Origin: Rhizophagus irregularis
Taxonomy: Eukaryota; Glomeromycota; Glomeromycetes; Glomerales; Glomeraceae
Length of the DNA stretch: 64,000 bases
Direction: 5' to 3'
Assembly: GCF_026210795.1 (NCBI RefSeq)
Contig: NC_089436.1
Location: 4,960,001-5,024,000 of the forward strand
Positions within the stretch are counted from its first letter, which is position 1. The number at the start of each line of letters is the position of its first letter. Below, piece by piece: positions 25,525 through 35,704 of this stretch. Below the pieces are notes generated by a model, which had not been told where the DNA came from, searched no databases, and saw nothing but the letters and a program-made list of their open reading frames with translations. Made by a program: the position numbers and the translations under genes.

Positions 25525-26941
25525 ATGGCTACAAAGCGTGGCGAGAAATGAAGAATTGACGATAATGAAAGATTTTCAAAATGTAGTACTGAGGGTAGCG
25601 AAGCCGAGAAGCGAGTGAGAATATCCGATGATAGCGTTGATGGTATATATGACATGATATGTATCATATTCTTTATAAAAGAAATTATATAATATATAGT
25701 TAAATTATATTTTATTGTTAAAGTTAATAAAAAAACAATAGAAAAACTATTAAGAACCAATTCGCAGATAATTTCTAAGCTTGAAGTTCTTATCACCGGA
25801 CAAAAAAATCTCGAAACCCGTCTCTCGAGCATAGAAAAAAAGCTCAACGATAATAACAAAAATAATAATAATACAATAGATCCAGAGTATGTAAAGGTAA
25901 TAAAGATGAATATTATTTAATGTAAACCTGAAATGCTAACCTCGTTTGATTAGGAGCTCGTTAAGAAGGTGTTGAAAATTTTATTTGAAAATTTTGTTTA
26001 TCTTTCGCAAGACGAGTACAAACTCGCTACCGAAAAATATTTAAAAGACAAAAATCCGGAATTTATGCGCCAGTTCAAAAAAAATCAATGGATTATTTTT
26101 TCGAAAAAAAAATTGCCCCGACTGTAAGTTAAAGCAATTATGAATTTTATTAAATTTCATACTAACATTTTTTTTTAATAGTTAGTACAACAACATAGAA
26201 GCATACGAGGGACGTTCACGTCTAGAGTTAAAGACGTTATGTATTCTGTTTTCGAAGCGACTGGGCATAAATTACCGTCTATTAACACTCAGGCTAGTCC
26301 GTCAAAGATTCAGGAATGGAAGAGTAAGGCGGAGGTGAAAAGATGTTACAACAACCTATTTAAAAAGGTTAAAGATGGGCAACCTACGACATATATGTCG
26401 CTGATAATTGATAAGTTGCGAAAAGAAAATAAAAATCCCTCAAAAACACAAATAGCGTATGCGATTAGCATATGTGAAACGTACTTAAATCCTAATAATC
26501 AAAACATTCAAATGAGCGAAAGTATAATGAAGTTGAAGATAATCAACAACTTAGTAAGTTTTTAATTTACAATTTGCAAAATGTGAATTATTTGAATTAC
26601 AGTTTATTTATTTATTTATTGATTTTTAGCAAAAGTTGGAAAATAGGGATAAATTTACACATTCGGACGATGATTCTCATGATGGTAATGATGTAGATGA
26701 TGGTGGTGATAGAGCAGCTGACGATAGAGCAGGTGCGGCTGATGATGGTGTGACTAACGATGGTAGGCCTAACGATGGTAGGCCTAACGATGGTGCGGCT
26801 AACGATGATGCGGCCAACGATGGTGCGGCCAATGATGGCATAGCTGACGATGATATACTTTCTATTGACTCTTATAACACGGAGAAGGAAGGTCGGTATG
26901 TAAATAGTTTATTAGAGAATTATGGGTTGCATAGGAAATAA
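25525..26941 (+). pseudogene. Divergent accessory gene of Plavaka-like element, copy 2
   Basis: It starts MATKRGEK, then has a TGA at 25549-25551 where CGA would read on as RRIDDNERFSK. Later exons are about 25730-25897 (coiled coil: NLETRLSSIEKKLNDN), 25953-26121 (ENFVYLSQDEYKLATEKYL), 26182-26551 (VMYSVFEATGHKLPSINTQA, then IQEWKSKAEV) and 26631-26941 (acidic, with repeated DGAAND units). Junctions GTAATA, GTAAGT, TTAG and TAG are visible. The frame across the 26121/26182 junction does not join cleanly, perhaps through an A-run length change near 26104. The LP...EW block matches the accessory gene of copy 1. It is probably an oligomerising DNA-binding partner of the transposase; that function is inferred from position only. 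Confidence 0.6.
26752..26850 (+). repeat. Imperfect 15-bp coding repeat (DGxxN units)
   Basis: GATGGTGCGGCTAAC-type units are iterated seven or so times in the 3' exon of the accessory gene, giving an Asp/Asn/Ala-rich disordered tract. Length variation here would stay in frame. Confidence 0.75.
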
Positions 26942-27019
26942 ATATTATTTTTTATATATATCACACATAATAGCATTTTTTTTACCATAATTAATATAGT
27001 TTTAATAAATAAAATGGTT

Positions 27020-27214
27020 ATTAATTCTTAACAACACGGGTGTGACATAAATAAATCGTGGCTGAAATTTGTATTCAATTTGTGTTCAATTTGTGTTGAT
27101 AATTCTGGTAAAAATTTGTTAATTTTGGCCAAATTTCGTTAAATTTGTTAAATTTGTGTTGAATTTGTGTTGATAATTTTTAATTTATCACGAGGGGATG
27201 ATATTTAGTAATTG
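27020..27214. repeat. Right terminal inverted repeat of Plavaka-like copy 2
   Basis: Inverted partner of 20870-21073. It holds the same repeated AATTTGTGTT words on this strand and ends GGGGATGATATTTAGTAATTG. Confidence 0.85.
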
Positions 27215-27449
27215 TGCAAAATGCGGATTTCCGTAATTTTACGATATCGTATTTTCTGGCCAATCAAAATTAGGCTGATCCTTGCATGTGATTTAATCAT
27301 TTAATCATTTAATCATGCACGCGTTTTTGTCTTATTTATTTTTGTTTCTTATTTCTTTATTCTTTTGTTCAATATTTTTAATTTTTTTGTCTCTTCTTTC
27401 TATTATTTCTTTAATTATATACAATATATTTACATATATTTCATAATTT

Positions 27450-27930
27450 ATTGCTTTGCAGGTATAGAAATATTTGTTTATTAATACTAATTATTTTCAT
27501 TTTTTTTTACCTCTTTGTTATTTTGTATCATAATACTAACAATAATATCCATGTTTCCTTTATTCCTTTTTACTTGTACTTTAATACTAACGATACTAAT
27601 AATACTAACAACATGTTTATTTTTTCCTTTCTCTTTATTTCTTTATTCTTTTGTTCAATTACTTTGCAGGTATAGAAATATTTATTTATTAATACTAATT
27701 ATTTTAATATTAACGCATTTTTTTTTTACCTCTTTGTTACTTTATGTCGTAATACTAACAATACTATCTACGTTTCCTTTATTTCTTTTTACTTGTACTT
27801 TAATACTAACGATAATATTCATGTTTCTTTTACTCCTTTTACTGTTTCTTTAACTCTTTTTACCTTAATACTAACAATAATAACAATATTTCTTTTATCT
27901 TTATATCTAATACTAACGTTACTATAGCTG
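27450..27930. repeat. Tandem repeat rich in TACTAAC
   Basis: A block of about 206 bp starting TTTGCAGGTATAGAAATATT (27456) is repeated at 27663. Both copies contain TAATACTAAC words followed by T/C-rich tracts (TTTCCTTTATTCCTTTTTAC). TACTAAC occurs at least seven times between 27530 and 27915. The long hydrophobic open frames here are artefacts of the pyrimidine-rich strand. Confidence 0.75.
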
Positions 27931-28079
27931 TTTCTCTTCTTTTTACGTCTAATAATATTGTTACTCTACTCTTTCTTTTTTTTACTTTTATGTATTCTGT
28001 ATATATTAATAAATACTTGTAATTTTTTATGATTATATCTAATAAAACATACATTATATAAACTTATAGTACAGAAAAT

Positions 28080-28530
28080 GAAGTATTATTTATCGAAATA
28101 TTTTGAAATATTACGAAATATTAAGTTGTGTAAAATCACAGAATATTACGAATCGTCAAATTATGGAACATTACGCATCATAGAATTTCGAAATATTTTA
28201 AAAAGTTGCGAAGTATTACGCAGTAAAATTACGGAATATTACGAATCGTAAAATTATGAAGCCTTGCATACAGTAATATTTCAAAATATTTTAAAAAGTT
28301 ACAAAATATTACGCTTACGCAAACTTGCGGCGGGTCTGAAAACTTACGAAATATTATGTAAAATTACGAAATATTGCGAACCGCAAAATTACGGAATATT
28401 ACAAATCGTAAAATTACGAAGCTTTGCATATCGTAATATTTCGAAATATTTTAAAAAGTTACAAAATATTACGCTTACGCAAACTTGCGGTGGGTCTGAA
28501 AGCTTACGAAATATTATGATGTGTAAACTT
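28080..28530. repeat. TTACG satellite with an approximately 160-bp higher-order repeat
   Basis: ATTACGAAATATT-type words fill this stretch. A longer block, from GAAGCCTTGCATACAGTAAT to CTTACGAAATATTATG at 28256-28360, recurs at 28416-28520. It shares its words with the satellite around the P-like element at 13.3 and 19 kb, so one satellite family is dispersed across the window. Confidence 0.8.
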
Positions 28531-28599
28531 GCGCAACTTTTCGCACTATATAATTTCCTGATGATAATTTTAACTAAAATTAAAAATACTAATTGCAAA

Positions 28600-30540
28600 A
28601 TTTTAATTTAAAAATAAATATATTAATAAATATTAATTTGATATTAATTATGCTAAAATTTTAATTAATAAAATAAAAAAAATGAAAAAATAAAAATTTT
28701 GTAATTTTAAACAAACTGAATTTCTTTTGTAAATTTACATATAGAATAACTGTTTAATATATATAGTTAATTATATAATTTAATATTAATTTTATAAAAT
28801 TTAAAAAATTGGAAATTACTAATGGTGACATTTTAATATTTTCAAAAGTTATCACCATTTTCAAAATGGTGTGTGCAACATGATTAAAAAAAATTCCCAG
28901 ATTTTTACCAAATATTTTAAATCCAATATATGTTTTGCATTTTTTTCTAACTATTACCCAAGATTCCCTGCCAAAACTTGCGTTAATAGGTTTGTTTACA
29001 GCTTTTCCTTGAGTTATAAGTCAATTTATTATATACAGTTTTGAGTTTCTTATGTCCAAAGTTTGAGATTATTGGCGATTATTGAGTTTACCATCAATAA
29101 CTAATGATTTTTTCATTTTCTCTAAAACTTTAACGTTCTTACATTTTTTTTTCTATTCACAGATACCATTTTCTCTCTTTTTATAATAATTATAATCAAT
29201 TACATTAATAGTGTTAATAAATTTTGTAAGTAATTTTAAATTTTTTGCCTATTATGTTATATTGCATTATTATAAAATAATTTAGCATTTTTGGTTAATT
29301 AAAAGGTTTAAAAGGCTATATAAAGTTTTTCTGTGAATATTGGAACGTTTAGAATTTAGATTTATTGAATTTGAACAAAACTATCTAACTGTGTATACTT
29401 ATTTTTATAATTTTATAACAATAGATATTTTATGCTTCAAAACAAGTTAAGAGCTAAGTTAAAAAATTAAATAAATTATTTAAAAGGTATGGTGTTGCTT
29501 AGACTAAAGTTTTATCAAATTTAAATAGTTATTTTAAAAAATTCTAAACATTTTTATAATAATGATATTGACTCTGTATTTATTTTCACTTTATCTTTAC
29601 AGAAATTCTATATGAAAATTTGGAATTTTTATATTGTAAAATTGAAGCTTTATGGGGATTTAATTTGTAATTGTATAAAAAAGAGATTGAAATTATAAAA
29701 CAAATAAAATTTTAAATAAAAATTAATTTTTTCACAGAGCAATGATTTTTTTTACTTATTGTCATATGACCATTATAATATTTGATTGGCCAATTTTGTT
29801 TATTTTGATCATATGACCAATAATCATAATTAGTATTCGATTTAAGATAACTTTGGATTTTTTTAAAATCTTTAATTTTTAATTATTATTAATTATTTTT
29901 ATTTTATAAAAGAAATTAGTAATAATATAATTTATATAAAATTTAAATTTATATAATACTAGAGATAATAAAAAAACTTTTTATTAAAATGATTTTAATA
30001 AAAAAAAAAGGTTTCTACTACTGTATATAATTTTTTTTAAAAAAAAACCTTTTTAAAATTGAAACTAAAAATAAGATTTATATTAAATGTCTAATATTCA
30101 AATAATTTTTTATTTTTTAAATTTATTAAAAGCATTAAATTTATTAGTTATAATATTATTACTATTTATTACTGGTAGCAATTATTGCTAGTTTTTTATA
30201 ATTGCAAAAATCCATTAAATTTTAATATAATGATAAAATATTTAATAATAATATTATAGTTAAGACTTCAAAGATCATACCTGATTTTTTATAAAATAAG
30301 CTTTTATTGTTTTAGTTAAAACTTTTATGCGTTTAAATAAGTTTAAATAAACTTTTATCATTTTAGTTAAAACTTTTACGCATTTAAATAAGTTTAAATA
30401 AACTTTCATTTAGTTTATTAAACTTTTATGTGTTTTGATTTTACAAAATTAAATTTTCATTTAGACTATTAAATAAACTTTTTGCATTCTAATTTTACAA
30501 ATTATTTTGTTTTTCTTTTCTTTTTTCAAAAAATAATACA
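28600..30540. other. AT-rich intergenic region
   Basis: No supported gene. There is a run of related AACTTTTATGCGTTTAAATAAG words at 30310-30480 (four imperfect copies) and otherwise only simple sequence. Confidence 0.5.
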
Positions 30541-30544
30541 GAAA

Positions 30545-32560
30545 TGCCACAAAATAGTAATAAATGTACCCAAATAGCTAATGTAAGCTATATTCATATT
30601 TTGTTATTTTTCATCTATCTGAAACTGCAAGCTTTTATGAATATGCAGAATTCTTTAAGAAATTTGGTAAAGTAAAGAATACTATAGCCTCTATTAAAAA
30701 TTGAGTAATATCATTAGAAAAATTTCATAAAGAAGCAAGTTTTATTAGAAAAATTGATGAAATTGCAACAGAAGTTGAGTTAAATCAACAATTATCAGAA
30801 TATGGAAGACGGTCAGTAGAAAAGGGAAAATTCAAAAATTTTAAGATTTTTGGTTATTAAGCTAATTTTGTTCCTATGACCATGATTGGTAAAGTAAACT
30901 GATAAAAAAATTTTTGACCAAAATTTGGATTTTCCCCTTTTCTACTGCCCTATAAAAAATGTTTGTCTGATAAATATTCAGAATGGGATCAATTTTCCGT
31001 ACATTCGCACGCTATTATACAATATTTGTTACAATTTAATACAAAATGCGAAGATTGAGAATTTTTAACCACATAAAAATGTACAATATCATGATAAATG
31101 TCCAATAAATGTTAAGTAAATGTTCAGAACGGGGTTGATTTTCTGAACAAATAACTGAACAGTGTTTGGACAATATTTTTTATAAGGCTGATCACCTCCC
31201 ATATATTGCTGCAGTAATTAGAGTATTAGATGACACTTAATTGACAATTCTGCTATTAAAAATGTGAATATTCAACAAGAATCTTCTTTTTCAAATTTAT
31301 GGAAAGTTTTTAATGGAAAAATCAAGTATCTTTCAAATTTTGGTTTAAATGAATCCAAAGGATCTAATGCTCTAACTATTGATGAAATTATTCAGATTCT
31401 TAATCACTAAAAGATGGATAGTGCATTAGATTTGAAGTGTCAGCTAAAGGTTAGTATTTTTTTAAAATATTAACGAGCCATAGTGAAAGTGCTACAACCT
31501 ATTCTGCGGGTAGTACTCTAAAAAGACTATTATATCAATTTTTTTTTATAATGCAATTCTTCTTGAATTACGTAGTGATAAACATTCAATCTTAATAGTA
31601 GATGACTTTAAAAAAAGACCTGATAGAGGTTTTGATGTTTGGATTTTTAGATCAAAAGCTAATTAAAGAGTTAATACTAATCATCATAAAAAAGGAGAAA
31701 AATTAATTCTTCCTAATAATTCTATTTTAATAAATGATTATGATAGATATATTAATTTATGACCTATTAATGCTAAACCTAATTTTTATCTTCAAGAAGT
31801 TGAAGAAAAAACAGGTAAATTAAAATCATATTAATTTTATAAAAGTTGTTTTATTCTGCTTAACTTTTTATTACATAACTTTCCAAACTGGAAACTAGTT
31901 TAAGTATTACCATATTGGTAAAGTACGATTAAAGAAATTGATAAAAGAAATTTGCATTATAACAAAGATTAATTTTGATAATAGAAAGATTATGAATTAT
32001 GTAGGCAGAAAAATTATGGTTCAAGCATTACAGTATCTTGGCCAAAATACAGATTGCATTAGACATCAATCTCATTATAAATCTGACCAAAGGTTTCAAC
32101 CTTATGTTCTTCCTTATAATCAGCAGCAACTAGATATGGTGACTTTGTTAGTAAATGAAATTCATAAAAAAACATATAGGTTTTTCAAATTTTTTCTATT
32201 TTTAATACTAACCAATTATTTAATGTTAAATAATTGCAAATATAACATCTGATAATATTTCTTCAATAAATTCAACAGATATAAATAAAGAACAAGTAAA
32301 TAGAACATTTTTAACTGTGAAAGAAGGTATTATTTTGTTACTTAACAATAATTGTATTAGAAAATTTGCTTAGTTAATTTTATTTTCAGTGTTAAAACAA
32401 TCCAACCGTCAAAATGTTATATTTACAGAAGCTAATACTTCTCAAATTCCTTTAAAATCTAATAATCAAGTTGAAATTGAAATGAAACCCATGCAATTAC
32501 AGGAATTATTAGAATCTGGTATATTGGCAAATACTTATTTGCACATAAAATTATCATAAA
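30545..32560 (+). pseudogene. Crypton/DUF3504-like tyrosine-recombinase relic
   Basis: Several decayed blocks read in order. 30720-30810 is helical (KFHKEASFIRKIDEIATEVE). 31190-31430 includes LPYIAAVIRVLDDT. 31575-31830 includes KHSILIVDDFKKRPDRGFDV and FRSKAN. 31918-32165 reads NYVGRKIMVQALQYLG, then RHQSHYKS...PYVLPYNQQQ. That last block resembles the R...HxxR-like end of the DUF3504/Crypton recombinase domain found in Rhizophagus. Multiple in-frame stops (for example near 30704, 31410 and 31665) and interposed inverted-repeat sequence at 30815-31187 show it is dead. The family cuts and rejoins DNA with a catalytic tyrosine; I could not place that residue with confidence. Confidence 0.55.
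30815..31187. mobile_element. Adjacent or nested MITE-like insertions in the recombinase relic
   Basis: Segment A (about 30815-30947) starts CAGTAGAAAAGGGAAAAT and ends in the inverted ATTTTCCCCTTTTCTACTG. Segment B (30948-31187) starts CCCTATAAAAAATGTTTGTC and ends inverted as ...GACAATATTTTTTATAAGG. CTG lies on both sides of B, so B may have landed at the end of A. Both interrupt the recombinase-like reading. Confidence 0.5.
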
Positions 32561-32569
32561 ATGTGTAAT

Positions 32570-33425
32570 AATTATATAAAATCAGATAGAAGTAGTATAT
32601 ATAAACATTAACTAGTTTATTATTGTATAATCATATTTTATATAGAATAATTGTAATAAATATCGGTGCAATAAAATTGGCATGATCCTATCTGGCTAAA
32701 CTATAATAATAAATAATAATTATTTAAATAATATATTATAAATGTTAACATAGATATCTGATATTTATTAAAAATAATGTAAATCATTAATACAGATCAA
32801 AAAATATCAAAAAAATAAAGAATCCTTATTTCTTTTAGAAAGAGGTAGTAAAATGATTTAAATAAATCATTTAATTATAGGGATATACAGAGTTATTAAC
32901 AAATTAATATTAAAGCTGAAAAGAAAAACTTAATGGGCAATATAATAAATATTATTAAATAATACAGATACTATACAGATATTAGTTAATAGAAATTTAC
33001 AGAACATTTTAGGTATTAATTGAAGAATTTAAAGTTGTATAAAATTAAAGATGAGTTTTATAGTAATAGGCAAAAAATGAAATGCAACTAAACAAGTCAT
33101 TTTTTTAAATCCATTAAGAAAACTTCTGATTTTGGTGTGCTTTAAATAGGTTTGCAATTTTTTATATTTAGTTCAAGAATCAAGTTTTATATTACAAAGA
33201 TTTTCACAATAATCCTTTATCTACAATAATAATGCTTTAAGCAAAGATTTTTTATTTACTACGTATTTGAGAATAAATACTGCGACTAGAATCAATAAAA
33301 AAATCGAAATATAAAAAATCAACTAAATGTAAAGAAAAGAGATTAGAAGTAAATTACTAAATTCTATACTCAAATCCACCTTCTCATCTTTAACTCAATA
33401 GGTGGTTTAAATTGCGTTATTTTGA
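32570..33425. other. Intergenic, nothing recognised
   Basis: AT-rich sequence lacking open frames or paired repeats; probably further decayed transposon sequence. Confidence 0.4.
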
Positions 33426-33429
33426 TCTG

Positions 33430-33660
33430 CTAAAAAACGGGTGATGGATGATGATGACGAACTTAATCGCTACTTGGGGCCATAAACTCTGCCCGAAATA
33501 GATCATTTCCAGTGGTAAATTGATCATGAATCCAGTATTCAAATGACTAGAAAATATTTTATTATTCAGCTACTTCAAAAGTGCTTTTTCATGATGCTGG
33601 TAGCCGTGATCGAAATCTGAATCTGTTAATGAATTGTTATTCATAAAAAGAAATAGTGAA
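33430..33660 (+). pseudogene. hAT transposase C-terminal dimerisation fragment
   Basis: Reads DDDELNRYLGP, stop, TLPEIDHFQW, stop, IDHESSIQMTRKYFIIQ. After a frame change it continues ATSKVLFHDAGSRDR. The order ELxRYL, xxWW, MxRxYxxIxATS, FxxAG is the hAT C-terminal (hATC) signature. Two stops and one frameshift in about 70 codons show a relic. No other hAT exons or ends were found nearby. Confidence 0.6.
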
Positions 33661-34000
33661 TTAACCATTTATATATATCAGATATAAATACTTTTGATTT
33701 GATTTTTGATTTTTAAACTTGTTTCATGATATAAACTAAATTTATTAGCGAATTGAAGAATTATCAAAGCTAAATTTTACTTTTACTTATTAGAATTTTA
33801 AGTATATATTATATATTCTAAATCATAAATGAATTATAATATAATAATAATTGTGTGCAAAATTTGTTTCAAATAATGCTGGAATAAGAAAGTTATTTCA
33901 CAATAAATAAATACCACAGGCTTGGTATTATTGTACAATTTATTATTATAAAAGTATAATCCTAAAGTCACAAATAAAACTCTCCCGCACAAAAAATTGA

Positions 34001-34536
34001 TTAACGTTTTGAACTTCTCTTTGCGGCAAGTATATATAAAGAAAAGGATATTCCCATAGAAGCTGCCCAAACCAAACTACGAAAATTGGCTACTTTAGCT
34101 GATTCATTATTAATATAAATAGAATTATAAATAATTCGAGATACAACATAAGAAGTTGATAATGCGTTGAGATAGAGTGTGGGTACACCAGTCACATTAG
34201 CAGCAATCTTTTTACCGTAAAAAAAGAAAGAATAACATTATTTTTTTTTAAAAAAAAAAATAAATGAATGAATGAATAAATAATAAATTTGCTTACCACA
34301 GCAGTAGCAAAAATTGGAAAAGTTTCCAAACCATTTTGATGAGCAGCTTCACAACGTTTAGCTTTACGCCATGCCTCTTGGGTCATTTGTCTTTCTGCTT
34401 TATTAACATTTTCTCTTGGGTTAATATTATTCCAATTACCTGTTTGTTTTGTAACAAGAAAACTTTTATAAAAATATGGATAGTAAGCAACTAATACCGT
34501 CGCAGGAAGAGAGTACAATGAATAATTTGCAACCAT
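34001..34536 (-). CDS. MAPEG-family membrane protein (microsomal glutathione S-transferase-like)
   Basis: Two exons, 34536-34297 and 34207-34001, are joined in phase 0 by a GTAAGC...AAAAG intron to give 148 residues, the usual family length. Visible features are the N-terminal hydrophobic segment (about residues 5-25), NPRENV near 40-46, the hallmark RCEAAHQNGLETFP around 61-75, and two or three further hydrophobic segments in exon 2, ending AAKRSSKR. MAPEG proteins are trimeric four-helix membrane proteins of the endoplasmic reticulum or outer mitochondrial membrane. They act in glutathione conjugation, peroxide reduction or eicosanoid metabolism; which of these applies here cannot be read from sequence. 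The basic C-terminal tail suits ER retention. No lesion is seen. It is one of the few clearly intact host genes in the window. Confidence 0.9.
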
Positions 34537-34539
34537 CTT

Positions 34540-35285
34540 TTCTTTCTTATAAATTAGTTTGATATTTTGATGGTTAAAAGATAGATGTCAGTTATAAGGC
34601 TTTTTATATGAGATATTTTTGTAGCACGTGTAAGTTATTTTAGTCAAATATGGCAATTATCAATACGTCACACCTATTCCTGTTTATTTATAGCGACGTA
34701 AAAATTACGTAATGAAGGATTATCATTACCAAGTTTTCCGATATGAGCCAAGTAGCATTAGTATCGGGCGTGAGAGAAACCGAAAAACTTGGTAATGATT
34801 ATAGCATCGGAAATATTAATTGAGCCAATAGGAATATGAAGAGCAAATCGCCCTGGATACATAAAGAACGTTATACGTTTCGAGATAATGAGTGTAAATT
34901 GTGAAATTGTGTAAAATTTTGATTATATGTCTTAAATTGATTGATTGATAAGATTTTTCTAACGTCACTTGAAATAGAATTTTTATAAATTTTTTTGCCA
35001 AAAACCATCTTTTGATGAAGATTTGATAATAGTAATCATATACATAACTTCTCAGTGACACCACCCAAGCCTGATGCCAGACTTCTAAATATGAATCTCT
35101 CAAATCGTATTTAATTATGAATGACCCGTTGCCATCAAAAAAATACCACTATAAAACATCTGTACTGTCACCTCTGGGGGTGATCGTCCCTGTCTTTTAT
35201 TACGTAATTTCCCTTGCGGCAATTTAAGTCAACTGATTACTCAGGTTCAAGCATTCGGTCTGCAATGAGTAAGGTAAAAAGCAAT
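34540..35285. other. Intergenic upstream of the MAPEG gene
   Basis: Presumed promoter side of the MAPEG gene. It contains an inverted pair near 34722-34800 (TACCAAGTTTTCCGATATGA against AACCGAAAAACTTGGTAATG), which could form a hairpin of about 70 bases. No gene is recognised. Confidence 0.4.
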
Positions 35286-35700
35286 TTCTAGTTCTTCTTG
35301 GGACATCTGGGTGCGGTAAAACAAGAACATGTTGAGGTCCTAACATCTTTTATTATCTTTGATGATAAAGCACAATCACTTCAAACAGTACTTGATGGAA
35401 AGTTTCTCTTTTGGACAGGATAACAGCCAGCAATCACATAAATATACAATTAAGTGAAGGAAATGGTATTTTAGTTTTTAAAGACGAGGACTGTCTGTTA
35501 ATGGAAATCTTCAATATGATGTCTATGGTTGATAATCTTAGCTCATGTGGCTTTTTATGGGAAAAGTATTTACCTGAGCTAAACCACTGGTTTTCTTTTA
35601 AGGGATCACCAAAGGTTCGTCAAACTTTTCATTCTTATACCACAAGTTGTAAATTTAACTGCAAGATAAATTTTTTAGTGAACCATCCGAGTCATGTTTA
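35286..35700 (+). pseudogene. P-loop NTPase fragment
   Basis: A Walker A segment, FLVLLGTSGCGKTRTC, is followed at once by a stop. Later frames read LLSLMIKHNHFKQYL and EIFNMMSMVDNLSSCGFLWE. The GTSGCGKTRT loop is familiar from an expanded Rhizophagus NTPase family, some members of which are described in Crinkler-like proteins. Only this degenerate piece is present, without an intact frame. Confidence 0.5.
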
Positions 35701-35704
35701 AACA

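Larger units (their letters stand above)
20870..27214. mobile_element. Plavaka-like DNA transposon, copy 2, with about 195-bp inverted repeats
   Basis: The left end (20870-21073) and the right end (27020-27214) are inverted copies over roughly 195 bp, with only scattered differences. Both begin CAATTACTAAATATCATCCC and end near CACACCCGTGTTGTTAA. Each repeat contains several ACACAAATT direct repeats, as expected for transposase-binding subterminal sites. Inside are a minus-strand transposase pseudogene and a plus-strand accessory gene. Only a 2-bp TG match flanks the ends, so the target duplication is uncertain. Confidence 0.85.

Noticed and set aside
27451-27853. Long hydrophobic open frames that look like membrane proteins
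   Set aside because: They are translations of the T/C-rich tandem repeat, repeat with its period, and have no splice or start context.
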